The notes under the pieces are model-generated. The model worked only from the letters and a program-made list of their open reading frames with translations, searched no databases and had not been told where the DNA came from. A stretch of DNA of 64,000 nucleotides from Rhodobacteraceae bacterium Alg231-30 (GTDB taxonomy: Bacteria > Pseudomonadota > Alphaproteobacteria > Rhodobacterales > Rhodobacteraceae): positions 396,767-460,766 of the forward strand of contig FREU01000001.1 of the NCBI GenBank assembly GCA_900143615.1, read 5' to 3'. Of the stretch, positions 1 to 8,005 are shown one piece after another (positions within the stretch are counted from its first letter, which is position 1; each line of letters opens with the position of its first letter). The position numbers and the translations under genes were made by a program.

Positions 1-6
1 TCCATA

Positions 7-273
7 TCAATTCACCCGTTTTTGGAGCCGCGAAAAAACAGCATCTGTGATTCCAAAGTTCTTTCCGGCGATCTCAGTGATCAACTGTTTGAATGTGTCC
101 TTCATGTCGATTTGCTCAAGACCAACGGACCCCATACTTTGGGCAATAGCGTTTGCTCCGATTTTCTGGTTCTCCAAGGCGAACTGAAACAAAAGGTTGA
201 TGACGCGGATTTGGTCAGGGTTGAGCGACAGCTTGAACTTTTCTTCCTCGGACAAATCGATCAAATGTGACAT
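7..273 (-). CDS. Small hypothetical protein downstream of the capsid gene
   Basis: An 88-residue acidic protein that I do not recognise. It begins one base after the capsid stop codon (TAA-A-ATG), so it is probably translationally coupled and part of the same late operon. The predicted chain is largely helical, with no signal peptide and no membrane segment. Its position directly after a major capsid gene is where phages often place a decoration, head-completion or connector protein, but nothing in the residues proves that. Another ATG lies at positions 5-3 on the same strand, so the operon probably continues to the left of the window. Confidence 0.6.
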   Translation of the reverse strand: MSHLIDLSEEEKFKLSLNPDQIRVINLLFQFALENQKIGANAIAQSMGSVGLEQIDMKDTFKQLITEIAGKNFGITDAVFSRLQKRVN

Positions 274-274
274 T

Positions 275-1690
275 TTACCAAGCTACTCCCGTCAGGTATG
301 CGCGGCTTTCGAGCCGGAACATTCCCCAGCTGACCTCGTTAATGTGGCGGAGGGCCTGTGCGTTTTGCTGGAAGGTGCTGTGGACTTCGGAGGCTGGCAA
401 GGTTCCGGCTGCGTCGGAAACTTCGATTGAACCTGCGGTAGTGACTGCGCCGTAGTCTTGCATCGCAGGTTCTGCGCCGCCGTTCACCGTGCCTTGGTCG
501 TCCACCATCACGAGCGTTACAGAATTGGAAATGTCGATTTCTGGCGAGTTTAGCCAGACAGCGAAATCGTCCGCGTCGATTGTGTAAACCTTGTCAGTCG
601 GCACATTGGGCGAAACGATCAGTGGAACCCCAAAGATTTCGTTCTTTTCCTCAATCTCCTTGCGGAAAATGAACTGACCGTCTTGGGCGAGCATCCGAAG
701 GCGCAAGACCCGCGCTGGATCCATAATTAGGACGGGCTTCCGAGGCCGGACAGCTAAGACATTGTTTAAGAGCCAGCTTAGGTCCGCGACGATTGATGCG
801 AAGTCTGTGCCGGAACTCGCTTGGTTTGTAGCGCCGTTGAAGGGGGAGGCGGGTGCCGTAATCCCGATTGCGCCCAAAGTCGGCTCCAAGATGTAACCGT
901 CAAGGAAGTCGATTAGATCATCAGTGATCGTTTCCTCAATGATCTCGGCAATCTGTGGGGTCGAAACCCGCGCCAACTCGTTGGAGAAAGTCGAAATAAG
1001 ACCCGTTTTGTAGCGCATATAGGTGCTGGAATTGATCGTCCCGTCCTTAACAGGAATGGTCGCGCCTTCCGCGACGAAGGCAGGGCGCATCTGTCCATTG
1101 CGGTTTCGGCTCGGCATCGTAAGGCTGTTGTTATCCCCGAAAGGCAAGCGCCGTGCGCCGTGACGCACGAGACCGCCCAAAACCGATTGCTTTTCCAGTG
1201 GAGATAGGAACGCCAAAGTGTCGGATTGAACTAAACTGGCCGCCCACAGTGCGTTGGTCGTTGTCGCTGGGTCGGTGCTGGATTTCAGGATTTTCGCGTA
1301 TGCCAGCTTGCGCTTTAGCGCGTTCTCTGGCCCAGGGAAAATCTCCTCAATGGTTTCTTTCTCTGGGCGCTGCTTTGTGCGGCGAAGAAAGACTGCGGCG
1401 GCGGCGGCTGCCGAGGATTTCATTGGGTCTGGACGCGCCACTGTCTTCGGCTTCGCGGGGGGAGGGGGCAGCTTGGCGGTAACGGCGACAGGGCGATTGA
1501 GCGCCTTTTCTAAAGCCTCCATCTGGCCCAAAAGCTTAGGAAGCCTATCGGCCATTTCCAGATTTTCCATTAGGGCTTTTGTGGCGGCTTGCTGTTTCAG
1601 GTTTTCTCGGTGCTCTGCGCCGCGCTTCTGGACTGCCTTTGTCTCGCGGGATGCCGCATTTGACGATTGGCGATATAGATTGCTGGACAT
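275..1690 (-). CDS. HK97-type phage major capsid protein
   Basis: A 471-residue protein with the layout of an HK97-fold major capsid protein. Residues 1-75 form a charged helical or coiled-coil segment, as in the delta (scaffolding) domain. A proline/alanine-rich linker spans about 75-100. The capsid body runs from about 150 to the end, with the typical pattern of an N-arm beginning with small residues, a P-domain 'FVAEGATIP' segment and late 'GVPLIVSPNVP' strands. The gene lies in a tight minus-strand operon, its start overlapping the stop of the upstream coiled-coil gene (TAATG). No prohead protease is visible in the window, so whether the N-terminus is cleaved is unknown. The family call rests on overall pattern rather than a short catalytic motif. 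Confidence 0.82.
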   Translation of the reverse strand: MSSNLYRQSSNAASRETKAVQKRGAEHRENLKQQAATKALMENLEMADRLPKLLGQMEALEKALNRPVAVTAKLPPPPAKPKTVARPDPMKSSAAAAAAVFLRRTKQRPEKETIEEIFPGPENALKRKLAYAKILKSSTDPATTTNALWAASLVQSDTLAFLSPLEKQSVLGGLVRHGARRLPFGDNNSLTMPSRNRNGQMRPAFVAEGATIPVKDGTINSSTYMRYKTGLISTFSNELARVSTPQIAEIIEETITDDLIDFLDGYILEPTLGAIGITAPASPFNGATNQASSGTDFASIVADLSWLLNNVLAVRPRKPVLIMDPARVLRLRMLAQDGQFIFRKEIEEKNEIFGVPLIVSPNVPTDKVYTIDADDFAVWLNSPEIDISNSVTLVMVDDQGTVNGGAEPAMQDYGAVTTAGSIEVSDAAGTLPASEVHSTFQQNAQALRHINEVSWGMFRLESRAYLTGVAW

Positions 1691-2067
1691 TATTCTTCTT
1701 CCTTGCTCTCAGTGGTGAAAAAGCCCTCAAGCCGCTTTAATCGGGCAGTGAGATTGGCGTTGGTCGCCTCAAGCTGCTCAATCCGCTCATTACGCTCAGT
1801 GTTCTTGGCGTTCATTTGGTCGGTGAAGGATTGGAGGCTTTGGATTGCCTTGAAAGCGTCCAAGATTGACTCTGAATGCGAGCCCAAAACCTTGGCGATT
1901 GCGCTTTCCTTGCCGAGATAGCGGCTTATTTTCTGGTTAACGAAATTGCGCGTGACGATTGTTGATTTGGGAGGGGATTTTATTGGCTGAGAATAATCAG
2001 GAACACAATAGTCTGGCGCATCTTCATCTAAAAAAGATGGAATAGTTGCGTCTAAATGGTCTTTCAT
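1690..2067 (-). CDS. Hypothetical coiled-coil protein upstream of the capsid gene
   Basis: A 125-residue protein of unknown function. Residues 1-40 are acidic and proline-rich. Residues 40-80 are helical. Residues 80-118 form a clear coiled coil with regular leucines, followed by an acidic tail ending in SKEEE. The stop codon overlaps the capsid start. Size, coiled coil and position directly before the capsid gene would suit a separate scaffold or assembly factor, or a size-redirecting protein as found in phage satellites, but this is inference from context only. A transcriptional or replication accessory role cannot be excluded. Confidence 0.6.
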   Translation of the reverse strand: MKDHLDATIPSFLDEDAPDYCVPDYSQPIKSPPKSTIVTRNFVNQKISRYLGKESAIAKVLGSHSESILDAFKAIQSLQSFTDQMNAKNTERNERIEQLEATNANLTARLKRLEGFFTTESKEEE

Positions 2068-2143
2068 ATCGGCACCTGTTTATTGTTTTGCTTTCCGGTT
2101 ATCCCGAAGGATATTGTGAAAACAGGTGCCAGCGTTACATCTT

Positions 2144-2410
2144 TCAGTGACCAGCTAATTCCTTGTCTGGGTCAAGGCCCATTAGGTCTTTGTAATTCAT
2201 CAATACGTCAGTTGTTGTAAGGCTGAGGTATTTGCGCGTATAGGCGCTGATCTTGTCTTTGAGGACTGCTTCTGTGCCCAAAATGTCTTCTTTGGTGATG
2301 TTTTCGGGGTCGATTTGGTGGCCTATTTCCGTGACGCCCAAGACCTTTGCAGCTGAGATTATTTCGTGCATTGCTTGGGCGGCATTCGCCAATTGAATGG
2401 GGTCACGCAT
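2144..2410 (-). CDS. Small hypothetical phage-type protein
   Basis: An 88-residue soluble protein with no recognised domain, predicted to be mostly helical. Its start overlaps the end of the preceding gene by eight bases, so both are probably read from one transcript. A 76-bp gap separates it from the coiled-coil gene downstream. Nothing in the sequence points to a function. Membership of the small-terminase to capsid operon is the only clue. Confidence 0.55.
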   Translation of the reverse strand: MRDPIQLANAAQAMHEIISAAKVLGVTEIGHQIDPENITKEDILGTEAVLKDKISAYTRKYLSLTTTDVLMNYKDLMGLDPDKELAGH

Positions 2411-2918
2411 TGTCTTTTACTCCTAGATTGAGACTGTTGTATTTGTCGTTGAATTTACGCCGATTGAGTTCAATGTTTTCGATGTAATTGGAAGGCCAAG
2501 GCGAGGGCCGCCCAGTGAGCACCGCGTAAGACTGCTCGTGCAGGGCTATGAAGTCCTCTGCCAGCTGTAGCTGGAAGGTGAGAAAGGCTTTCCAGACCGC
2601 AGTATGAGTATGCCACGGCGGGGGCTTGGACGATTGGGTAAGCCACGGAGATAGTTCAGCGTCCGTCATAAGCTGCGCCGCGACTGTTGCGCCTATCCGA
2701 CATTGGTGGACTGACCCAAAAGAGCGCAGCTTGAACGCTACCTCCACGTGACGATCCGCGCCCCCGTCGATGCGGGTGTGTCTCGTCATGTGGTAAACCC
2801 CGTTCAGGAGGTCGGGCAGGGATGCCGCGACCAGCCCGTTGCGGAGGGTGGCTTGGGTACGCCCCAAAGCGTCGCAGATCGACATAAACTGGATTTCTGA
2901 TCGCTGTTCGGGGGTCAT
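2403..2918 (-). CDS. Hypothetical phage-type protein, 171 residues
   Basis: An unrecognised 171-residue soluble protein, rich in histidine, tryptophan and arginine, with helical segments. It contains a 'PPPWHTHTAVWKAF' stretch near residue 100. It overlaps the upstream gene by four bases (ATGA) and the downstream gene by eight, which is strong evidence for a real, translated gene in an operon. It occupies the place where a normal tailed phage would carry a large terminase, but it is far too short and has no Walker or nuclease motifs, so it is not one. Confidence 0.58.
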   Translation of the reverse strand: MTPEQRSEIQFMSICDALGRTQATLRNGLVAASLPDLLNGVYHMTRHTRIDGGADRHVEVAFKLRSFGSVHQCRIGATVAAQLMTDAELSPWLTQSSKPPPWHTHTAVWKAFLTFQLQLAEDFIALHEQSYAVLTGRPSPWPSNYIENIELNRRKFNDKYNSLNLGVKDNA

Positions 2919-3184
2919 TTGTTACGTTTCAATTTGTTGTGTTTGGGAAGCCGGACTTCGTAGTCAGCGTAGGGCAGAAGTTGTTTGCGCGCCCACGTTT
3001 CGTCGAGGCCCAAAAGCGCACAAACCTTAGAAAAATCACGGCTATTGAGGTAATCCACCCCGATTGGCCCCGACATTCCTTCGCGCTTTGGCGCTCTGAC
3101 ACGTGCCATTATCGCTGAGGTCCAAAGGTTGTAGAGGCGGTCCATCTCCACCTTGTCGGGAGGTGGTTTTTGGTGGATGTTCAT
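2915..3184 (-). CDS. Small hypothetical basic protein after the small terminase gene
   Basis: An 89-residue basic protein with a lysine-rich C-terminal tail (KLKRNK). The segment around residues 47-75 could form a helix-turn-helix-like pair of helices, so DNA binding is possible but unproven. It lies nine bases after the small-terminase stop and overlaps the next gene by four bases, so it belongs to the same operon. I do not recognise the family. Confidence 0.55.
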   Translation of the reverse strand: MNIHQKPPPDKVEMDRLYNLWTSAIMARVRAPKREGMSGPIGVDYLNSRDFSKVCALLGLDETWARKQLLPYADYEVRLPKHNKLKRNK

Positions 3185-3193
3185 TCGGTTTAC

Positions 3194-3652
3194 CTATGCG
3201 AGAAGGCGTCCAACTGGGCTTTCCTCACGCGCCTGTAGTTCTTGGGCCTTGGCGGCATTTTTCTTAATGTCGCGGGGGGAGGACACCCCGTCCACGGCGA
3301 TGCCGAGGCGGCGAAGCAGGTTGCCTTGGGTTGTGCTGAGCTTGGTGACGATGCCCAAAGCCGGATGCTGAACCTGTGATCCGGTGGAATTATACACCGT
3401 CAAACCGTCTTTTCGCACTAAAGCGTGGGCCTCTCGGATTTGGATCTCAAGATCAACAGCCTGACTAATCAATCGGAGCATTGGCGGGTGCCAGTCGGCC
3501 CAAGCCCGTCCGGTGAGATATTCATCGAACACAGCCCAATGGCGAGCGTCCCAATAATCCGCGAAATCACTTGGCGGTTTCGGCTTGTCGGCTGAGGCTA
3601 ATTCCAATTGGCGTTCTAAAGAATTGTGCTGTTTTGCGCGTTCCGTTTTCAT
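3194..3652 (-). CDS. P27-family phage terminase small subunit
   Basis: A 152-residue protein resembling the P27 (Terminase_4) small subunit, which recognises the packaging site and hands DNA to the large terminase. Supporting features are the N-terminal basic helix, the central segment 'VYNSTGSQVQHPAL' at about residues 88-101, and the helix 'LSTTQGNLLRRLGI' after it, a layout typical of this family. It is the first gene of the minus-strand late operon. In ordinary phages of this type the large terminase gene follows at once. Here the next genes are short unknown proteins and then the capsid gene, which is unusual and suggests reliance on a large terminase from elsewhere. Confidence 0.75.
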   Translation of the reverse strand: MKTERAKQHNSLERQLELASADKPKPPSDFADYWDARHWAVFDEYLTGRAWADWHPPMLRLISQAVDLEIQIREAHALVRKDGLTVYNSTGSQVQHPALGIVTKLSTTQGNLLRRLGIAVDGVSSPRDIKKNAAKAQELQAREESPVGRLLA

Positions 3653-4290
3653 TTGACTTTGTACTCCATTGATATGGCGCTTTATTGTTATCTTATATCA
3701 ATTAGGCCGCCCAAATAAATTGAAATCTATTTATTGTGCGGGTCACCGAGACCACGCCAGATTAAGGGAGGGACTTGGGAGGGTCGCCGTTACAATCGTT
3801 TGCTAGGTTTTTGACTGCCCGCCCCCGAATGTATATGGCCCTGATAGTTACAATGTATAAGAATGATAAATAGGCCCATAGAGAGCCTTTAGGATCGTTG
3901 CAGGGGGAAAGGTCGTGAGGGATCGTATTGGGCCATACGCGGCGGAAAAAACAGGGGGTATTGGGCGTTGTAGCCTTACGCCTTGAGGTCCGCTAACGTC
4001 GAAGGGGCTGAGGCTGACCTCCATCGGGCCTTTGCAGCGGATCATTTCGCGGCTTCGCCCGTCGCGCTGAGGTCCACCTGCGCCCCCTTTCAGTTTTTCC
4101 TTATGTACTGGGAGGGGGTGCTACGCTCTTTACTCGGCCCAAACCTTCGCAATAGCTTTAGCTAATGGTGGCACGCGTTGACGCTGTTATCAGATGGGGT
4201 CTCAGGCGAAATCCCAATAAGGTCCACCCTCTTTGTCAACGATTGCGGGGTGGGCCTTTTCCTTGCCCAAACATAATCTTATCATACACT
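3653..4290 (-). promoter_or_regulatory. Gene-free upstream region of the late operon
   Basis: About 640 bases without a convincing gene, upstream of the small-terminase gene. On the minus strand an AT-rich stretch around 3680-3705 (GATATAAGATAACAAT) could hold the -10 region of the late promoter. Arms ATTGATAT (3668-3675) and ATATCAAT (3695-3702) form an 8-bp inverted repeat spaced by 19 bp there, a possible operator. The remainder is GC-richer, with short open frames on both strands that lack ribosome binding sites. A packaging (cos/pac) site would be expected near the small-terminase gene, but I cannot identify one. Confidence 0.35.
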
Positions 4291-4299
4291 TAGGTCAGT

Positions 4300-4570
4300 T
4301 TGCAGTCCGTGTAGTCCTTTGCTTCGTTAGGGGACTGCGAAAAATATCGTTTGTTTTCATTAGGCTATACCTAAAAGAAGTCCGCGAAGTCCTAAAAGTC
4401 CTATTTTAGAAATGCAGCAGCAGAACCCTTAAAGTAAATCTTACCTAACGATACATCGCGCGCGTATACGCGCGAAACGGACTGCGCGGACTGTTCGGAC
4501 TTTTTTTCCAGATAAATCTTTGATTTAGAAGGGCTTTTTTCGCAGTCCGTTTTTTAGGTCAGGGACTTTT
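4300..4570. other. Putative iteron-type replication origin
   Basis: AGTCC occurs at 4304 and 4313, then at 4379, 4388 and 4397, and again at 4544. The complement GGACT occurs at 4332, at 4479, 4488 and 4497, and at 4563. Within each cluster the spacing is exactly 9 bp, so these are tandem 9-mers such as AAGTCCGCG and CGGACTGCG. The two triplet arrays face each other across about 75 bp that holds an AT-rich stretch and the palindrome CGCGCGTATACGCGCG at 4459-4474. The block sits just 3' of the primase-helicase gene. In staphylococcal pathogenicity islands the origin has the same design: iterons flanking an AT-rich core, beside the replication gene. Origin function is inferred. Confidence 0.6.
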
Positions 4571-4669
4571 GGGGCTTTTTTTCGCCTCTGAAAGCACGAA
4601 AGCGACCAAATGGCCGCCTTCGAGATAATATTACCCGACGAAGACCCGCCAAGTAAATGACTTTCTCCG

Positions 4670-7288
4670 TCAATTATTTCGCATATCTTTGAAACCAGAA
4701 GCATTGGTTTTCGCATCGCACCACACCCAATACGGACGCCAGATTGATCTATTGGCCCCTCGCTTGTTGTTCCGGTCATTTTTCTTCATCTGCTTTATCA
4801 TTCCGCCCAAAGACCGTTTCCCATTTCTGTCTGCAATAGGTACAAATGTGTGAGTGTTTTGGTCTATGTGGCGTTCCTCAATCCATCCACGGTCGACCGC
4901 CCACCGCAGGGCTTCATAGTTCAATACAATGTTGTGGCGTAGCTGCGGCTCACCAGATATGCGACCCTGATACATCATCGCTTCGCCACCTTTGGGGAAC
5001 TTCTTTCCATTGGACACATACAGCCCCAATTCCTTCATTTTGGCTTCTATCGTCGCCTCAGCAACCTTCAGATTAAGCTGGGCACAGTAGTTCTGAATAG
5101 CATCAACCAAAACAGGCATAGGTAACGCCATAGGCAAAGCATCCAGCATCGTATCTCCATCCTCCAGTTCTTCCGGCGTCAATCCCCCCTCATCAAATCC
5201 CTGTAGCGAAACCAAAAGCTTTTCCGCACTGTTAAACCAAAGGGGCTTGGCCTTAGACAGCAGGTCGCCCTTAGAAGGCGTCAACGGCGCATCAACATTG
5301 TTCGGCAGATAGTCAGCCGGAAGCCCCAAATCCAAAGTCCGTCTAAATTCTGGGTCTTCAGCAAGATACTTTTTGGGTATGTCAGCGCCACGATCCTCGG
5401 CAATATTTTTCGCCCATCCAAGGATCATACTAAGCCCACCCCCCCGCAGCCATCGTCTAAGGGCTTTACCTTGGTTGTGGTGCATTTTCCGTTCATTACC
5501 ACGGATCACCAAGAAGCGGCGATCAGGGCTTTCAAGGTACAGCGGCACCTCTTTGTTAGAGTTAATCAAGATTTTCGAATAATCGGGCATAAAGTACAGC
5601 TTGGCGTTCTTGCCTTCTATGCGGGCTGTATCGGAGAAAACCCAATCCTTCAGCATTTGGTAAATCTCGCCCGTCGATACCTTCGAGTTGCCACTGATCT
5701 CATCCCCATAGATCAAAACCTTTGACTCTCGCCAATCGGTGAAGCGCCCTGAGAATTCATCATTGCTCGCCTTAACGCACATTTTGGGTCCGATGATTTC
5801 CCGCAAAATGGCCTCATACAGCGTCGTCTTACCTGTACCTTGGGTATTTGTGTGGATGATAACCCCAAAGTGCTTCCGCTCAGGGTGGACCAAAAGTGTC
5901 GCGATCCATCGTTTAAGCAACGCTCTTTCAATCGGGTTTGGGGCGATACGTTTTAGATACCAATTCCAAATCCGCATCCCGCGCCCATCCATAGGCTTAG
6001 GGTCAACAATCGGCGGGTGCCAAGTGTTGAACTCCTGCTTTCCGGCTTCGTGTGTTAGGCGGGGGCGATTGGGCTTGAAAGTCATCCGGTCATACTGGCA
6101 CCCATTTCGGGTTCCGGCGTGTCGTCCGTATCTTTCGGTCAATGACGAGTGGAGGTGTTGGGCGTAGTATTGACCCATTTTCGACCACTCAATCAGGTTT
6201 TCCGGCTCTCCATTGATTATGAACCGCTCAATCTCTTTGATGTAGGCGTGGTTCTTCGGGTATTCCTTCCGCCAGACAGGCTTCATTCGGTCTGGGTCGG
6301 TTCTTGTCGGGTCTGGCACCAATTTCCAATAGGCCGTTATATCAATCAGGTTTTTGGGCATCTCCTGCCAACCGACAGAAGGCAGCGACCCAAAGTCATC
6401 TGCCACATCAAATCCCACAGTCGTACCCTCAGGATAATTGGGCATCCGCAACACCTCAATTCCCCCAAGGCTTTCCGCTACATCATAGGCCCCCTCACGC
6501 CCATCCTCATCATTATCCGGCACCAGAATGACCGTCTGAATGCCGATCTTTTTGAGATAGCCCCAATCCATTCGTCCTAATCGGTGCGCCCCGCCCAAAG
6601 TGCCGAGGTGTGGGTAGCGGGAAAATTGCGGATACCAAGGGTGATCCTTAATCGCGTCACGCTTAGAGAACGGCAATTGATCGACCTCATGGAACATCCG
6701 CCCAGCCGCCGCCGCCTTCGCGCCTTCGTGGATATAGACTGTAGTATGGCCAGCATCGAGTTGCTCCATACCCCAAAAAGGAAATGCATCCAGATCAGCG
6801 TGCGCCCATTCACCGTTTTCCATATAGGACCAGCGGTAATATTGCTTTACGCCATCCTCACCCCGACAACGCTGTTCGATCATCGCAATGTTTTGGCCAG
6901 TTTTGTCCCGTATCGGGACGCATAGCGCATCCGCCCCCCAGTCCATATCTGCCCAATAGCCAAGGTCCAAAATAGTTTTGCGGATTGCCGGAGGCGCATC
7001 AGACCCAATAGTTGCAGCCGTGTAGGGTATCGGCTGGTAAAGCTCATAGTTCTTGCAAATATCTTCAAGCTGTTGCTTTTCACCGTCCTCAAACAAGGGT
7101 GAATTATCCGGCACCTGGATTTTGCTATCCACGCCCAGCTTGATCGTTACCGTAAACTTTTCTTTGGGGTAGCCATTCACCATAACCGTTTTGGCGTATC
7201 GGTTCCGGCCATTCAGCTCTAAGCCGTTGCGTCTCGCCCATTCACTGATCGCAGGAATGTCGTCAACTGTTCTGATCTTCGTCGCCAT
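4670..7288 (-). CDS. Primase-helicase (TOPRIM plus SF3-type helicase)
   Basis: An 872-residue replication protein. Residues about 180-265 look like a TOPRIM fold, with the glutamate of 'VYIHEGAKAA' (E188) and the 'ILVPDNDEDG' aspartates (D258, D260). Residues about 450-640 are an SF3-type helicase, with Walker A TQGTGKTT (482-489), Walker B 'VLIYGDEI' (D529, E530) and an 'ILINSNKEVPL' sensor region, like the helicase domain of D5/NrS-1-type primases. The C-terminus (about 730-870) probably holds a winged-helix origin-binding part. A GAGG ribosome site precedes the start. It would open and prime the element's own origin, for which the adjacent iteron array is the natural candidate. Such a protein is typical of satellites and integrative elements that replicate autonomously after induction. 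Confidence 0.82.
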   Translation of the reverse strand: MATKIRTVDDIPAISEWARRNGLELNGRNRYAKTVMVNGYPKEKFTVTIKLGVDSKIQVPDNSPLFEDGEKQQLEDICKNYELYQPIPYTAATIGSDAPPAIRKTILDLGYWADMDWGADALCVPIRDKTGQNIAMIEQRCRGEDGVKQYYRWSYMENGEWAHADLDAFPFWGMEQLDAGHTTVYIHEGAKAAAAGRMFHEVDQLPFSKRDAIKDHPWYPQFSRYPHLGTLGGAHRLGRMDWGYLKKIGIQTVILVPDNDEDGREGAYDVAESLGGIEVLRMPNYPEGTTVGFDVADDFGSLPSVGWQEMPKNLIDITAYWKLVPDPTRTDPDRMKPVWRKEYPKNHAYIKEIERFIINGEPENLIEWSKMGQYYAQHLHSSLTERYGRHAGTRNGCQYDRMTFKPNRPRLTHEAGKQEFNTWHPPIVDPKPMDGRGMRIWNWYLKRIAPNPIERALLKRWIATLLVHPERKHFGVIIHTNTQGTGKTTLYEAILREIIGPKMCVKASNDEFSGRFTDWRESKVLIYGDEISGNSKVSTGEIYQMLKDWVFSDTARIEGKNAKLYFMPDYSKILINSNKEVPLYLESPDRRFLVIRGNERKMHHNQGKALRRWLRGGGLSMILGWAKNIAEDRGADIPKKYLAEDPEFRRTLDLGLPADYLPNNVDAPLTPSKGDLLSKAKPLWFNSAEKLLVSLQGFDEGGLTPEELEDGDTMLDALPMALPMPVLVDAIQNYCAQLNLKVAEATIEAKMKELGLYVSNGKKFPKGGEAMMYQGRISGEPQLRHNIVLNYEALRWAVDRGWIEERHIDQNTHTFVPIADRNGKRSLGGMIKQMKKNDRNNKRGANRSIWRPYWVWCDAKTNASGFKDMRNN

Positions 7289-7353
7289 AGTTGGGCCTCA
7301 TCGTATTGAGGCAAATCTTTCCAACTATCCTTTCCACTTTCATTGGTCATCAT
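7219..7353 (-). CDS. Possible small leader gene overlapping the primase start
   Basis: A 44-codon frame on the minus strand that starts with two ATG codons at 7353 and 7350 behind a good ribosome site (AGGA, six bases before the ATG). It runs past the primase start at 7288 and ends in another frame at 7219. It covers the primase ribosome site, so its translation would couple to or compete with primase translation. There is no recognisable domain. It may be a translated leader or chance. Confidence 0.25.
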   Translation of the reverse strand: MMTNESGKDSWKDLPQYDEAQLWRRRSEQLTTFLRSVNGRDATA

Positions 7354-7681
7354 TGCGTTTCCTAAAAAGCAGACGCACCATTGCGTACTGCTACCATTTA
7401 GAAAAAAGAGCTGCCGCTGCTAATTAAGACTTTCCCCGAAGGCTAGATGGCCCTATTATAAAGGTAATTGGTCTATACCTTTTCTTCGGGGGGGCGTGTG
7501 TGGCGGCTCCCTTTTCCTTTTCCTTTTCCTTTTCCTTTTCCTTTTCCTTTTCCTTTTCCTTTTCCTAGGGTATTGCTAAAATCAGCTTCAAGAAAATCTA
7601 TTTCTTCCGCCAACTGCCATCCCAAAATAGACAGATTTCAAATATGCGCCTTTCCGATACACATATGAAATCCGTCACCAT
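7289..7681. other. Intergenic region upstream of the primase gene
   Basis: Nearly 400 bases between the primase and the excisionase-like gene, both on the minus strand. It holds the possible 44-codon leader frame near 7353, an AT-rich stretch around 7420-7480 that could be the primase promoter, and the hexanucleotide array described separately. No longer gene is supported. A plus-strand frame crossing the hexamer array only encodes alternating Pro-Phe and is not a gene. Confidence 0.4.
7511..7564. repeat. Hexanucleotide tandem repeat (CTTTTC)9
   Basis: Nine perfect copies of CTTTTC in a row, giving a 54-bp pure pyrimidine tract on the plus strand and purine (GAAAAG) on the minus strand. It lies about 220 bp upstream of the primase start and 120 bp downstream of the excisionase-like gene. 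Perfect arrays like this change copy number by slippage, so it may vary between relatives and could tune primase expression. A homopurine tract may also melt easily or form triplex DNA. Any function is inferred. Confidence 0.95.
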
Positions 7682-7912
7682 TTATTGAAAGTAAGGCATC
7701 TCCTTTACAGGCGAGCACGGCAGACCTTCCAATTCCTCCATTATCCGCGTCACCTCAGACTTGGGGATCATCCACACCCGCCCAATCTTCATTCCCTTCA
7801 CGTGTTTCGCCCGTAGCAGGTTCGAAACCTTGTCCTTCGACATCCCAAACATCTTTCCAAATTCCGACGCGCTGACAACTTTGCGTCTGGGGTCTTCAAA
7901 TTCACGTCCCAT
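7682..7912 (-). CDS. Excisionase-like helix-turn-helix DNA-binding protein (AlpA/Xis type)
   Basis: A 76-residue protein with a MerR-like winged helix typical of excisionase/AlpA proteins. The motif 'VVSASEFGKMFGMSKDKV' (about residues 12-29) is the helix-turn-helix, and 'HVKGMKIGRVWMIPKSEV' (about 37-54) forms the wing and the last helix. It is transcribed away from the integrase gene, with a 212-bp intergenic region carrying direct repeats between them. Such proteins either help the integrase to excise the element or activate its promoters, as AlpA does for prophage islands and satellite regulators do on induction. The exact role (excision or transcription) cannot be told from sequence. Confidence 0.78.
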   Translation of the reverse strand: MGREFEDPRRKVVSASEFGKMFGMSKDKVSNLLRAKHVKGMKIGRVWMIPKSEVTRIMEELEGLPCSPVKEMPYFQ

Positions 7913-8005
7913 TTTGGGCCTCCATCTCAGTTCTTGCCTACCAAAGCGGCTTAGGAATCTTAACGCGGACTAGCTCTGAGGTAAAGGAACACTCTTGTAA
8001 GCAGT

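Noticed and set aside
3848..4045. 65-codon minus-strand frame in the gene-free region
   Set aside because: No ribosome site, odd composition and no link to the neighbouring operon.
4525..4779. 84-codon minus-strand frame across the primase 3' end
   Set aside because: It overlaps primase and the origin repeats in another frame and lacks a convincing ribosome site.
7511..7564. CRISPR array
   Set aside because: The units are contiguous hexamers without spacers, and no cas genes are present.
7468..7668. Plus-strand frame coding for a Pro-Phe repeat
   Set aside because: It is only the translation of the CTTTTC array; it has no ribosome site and no conserved part.
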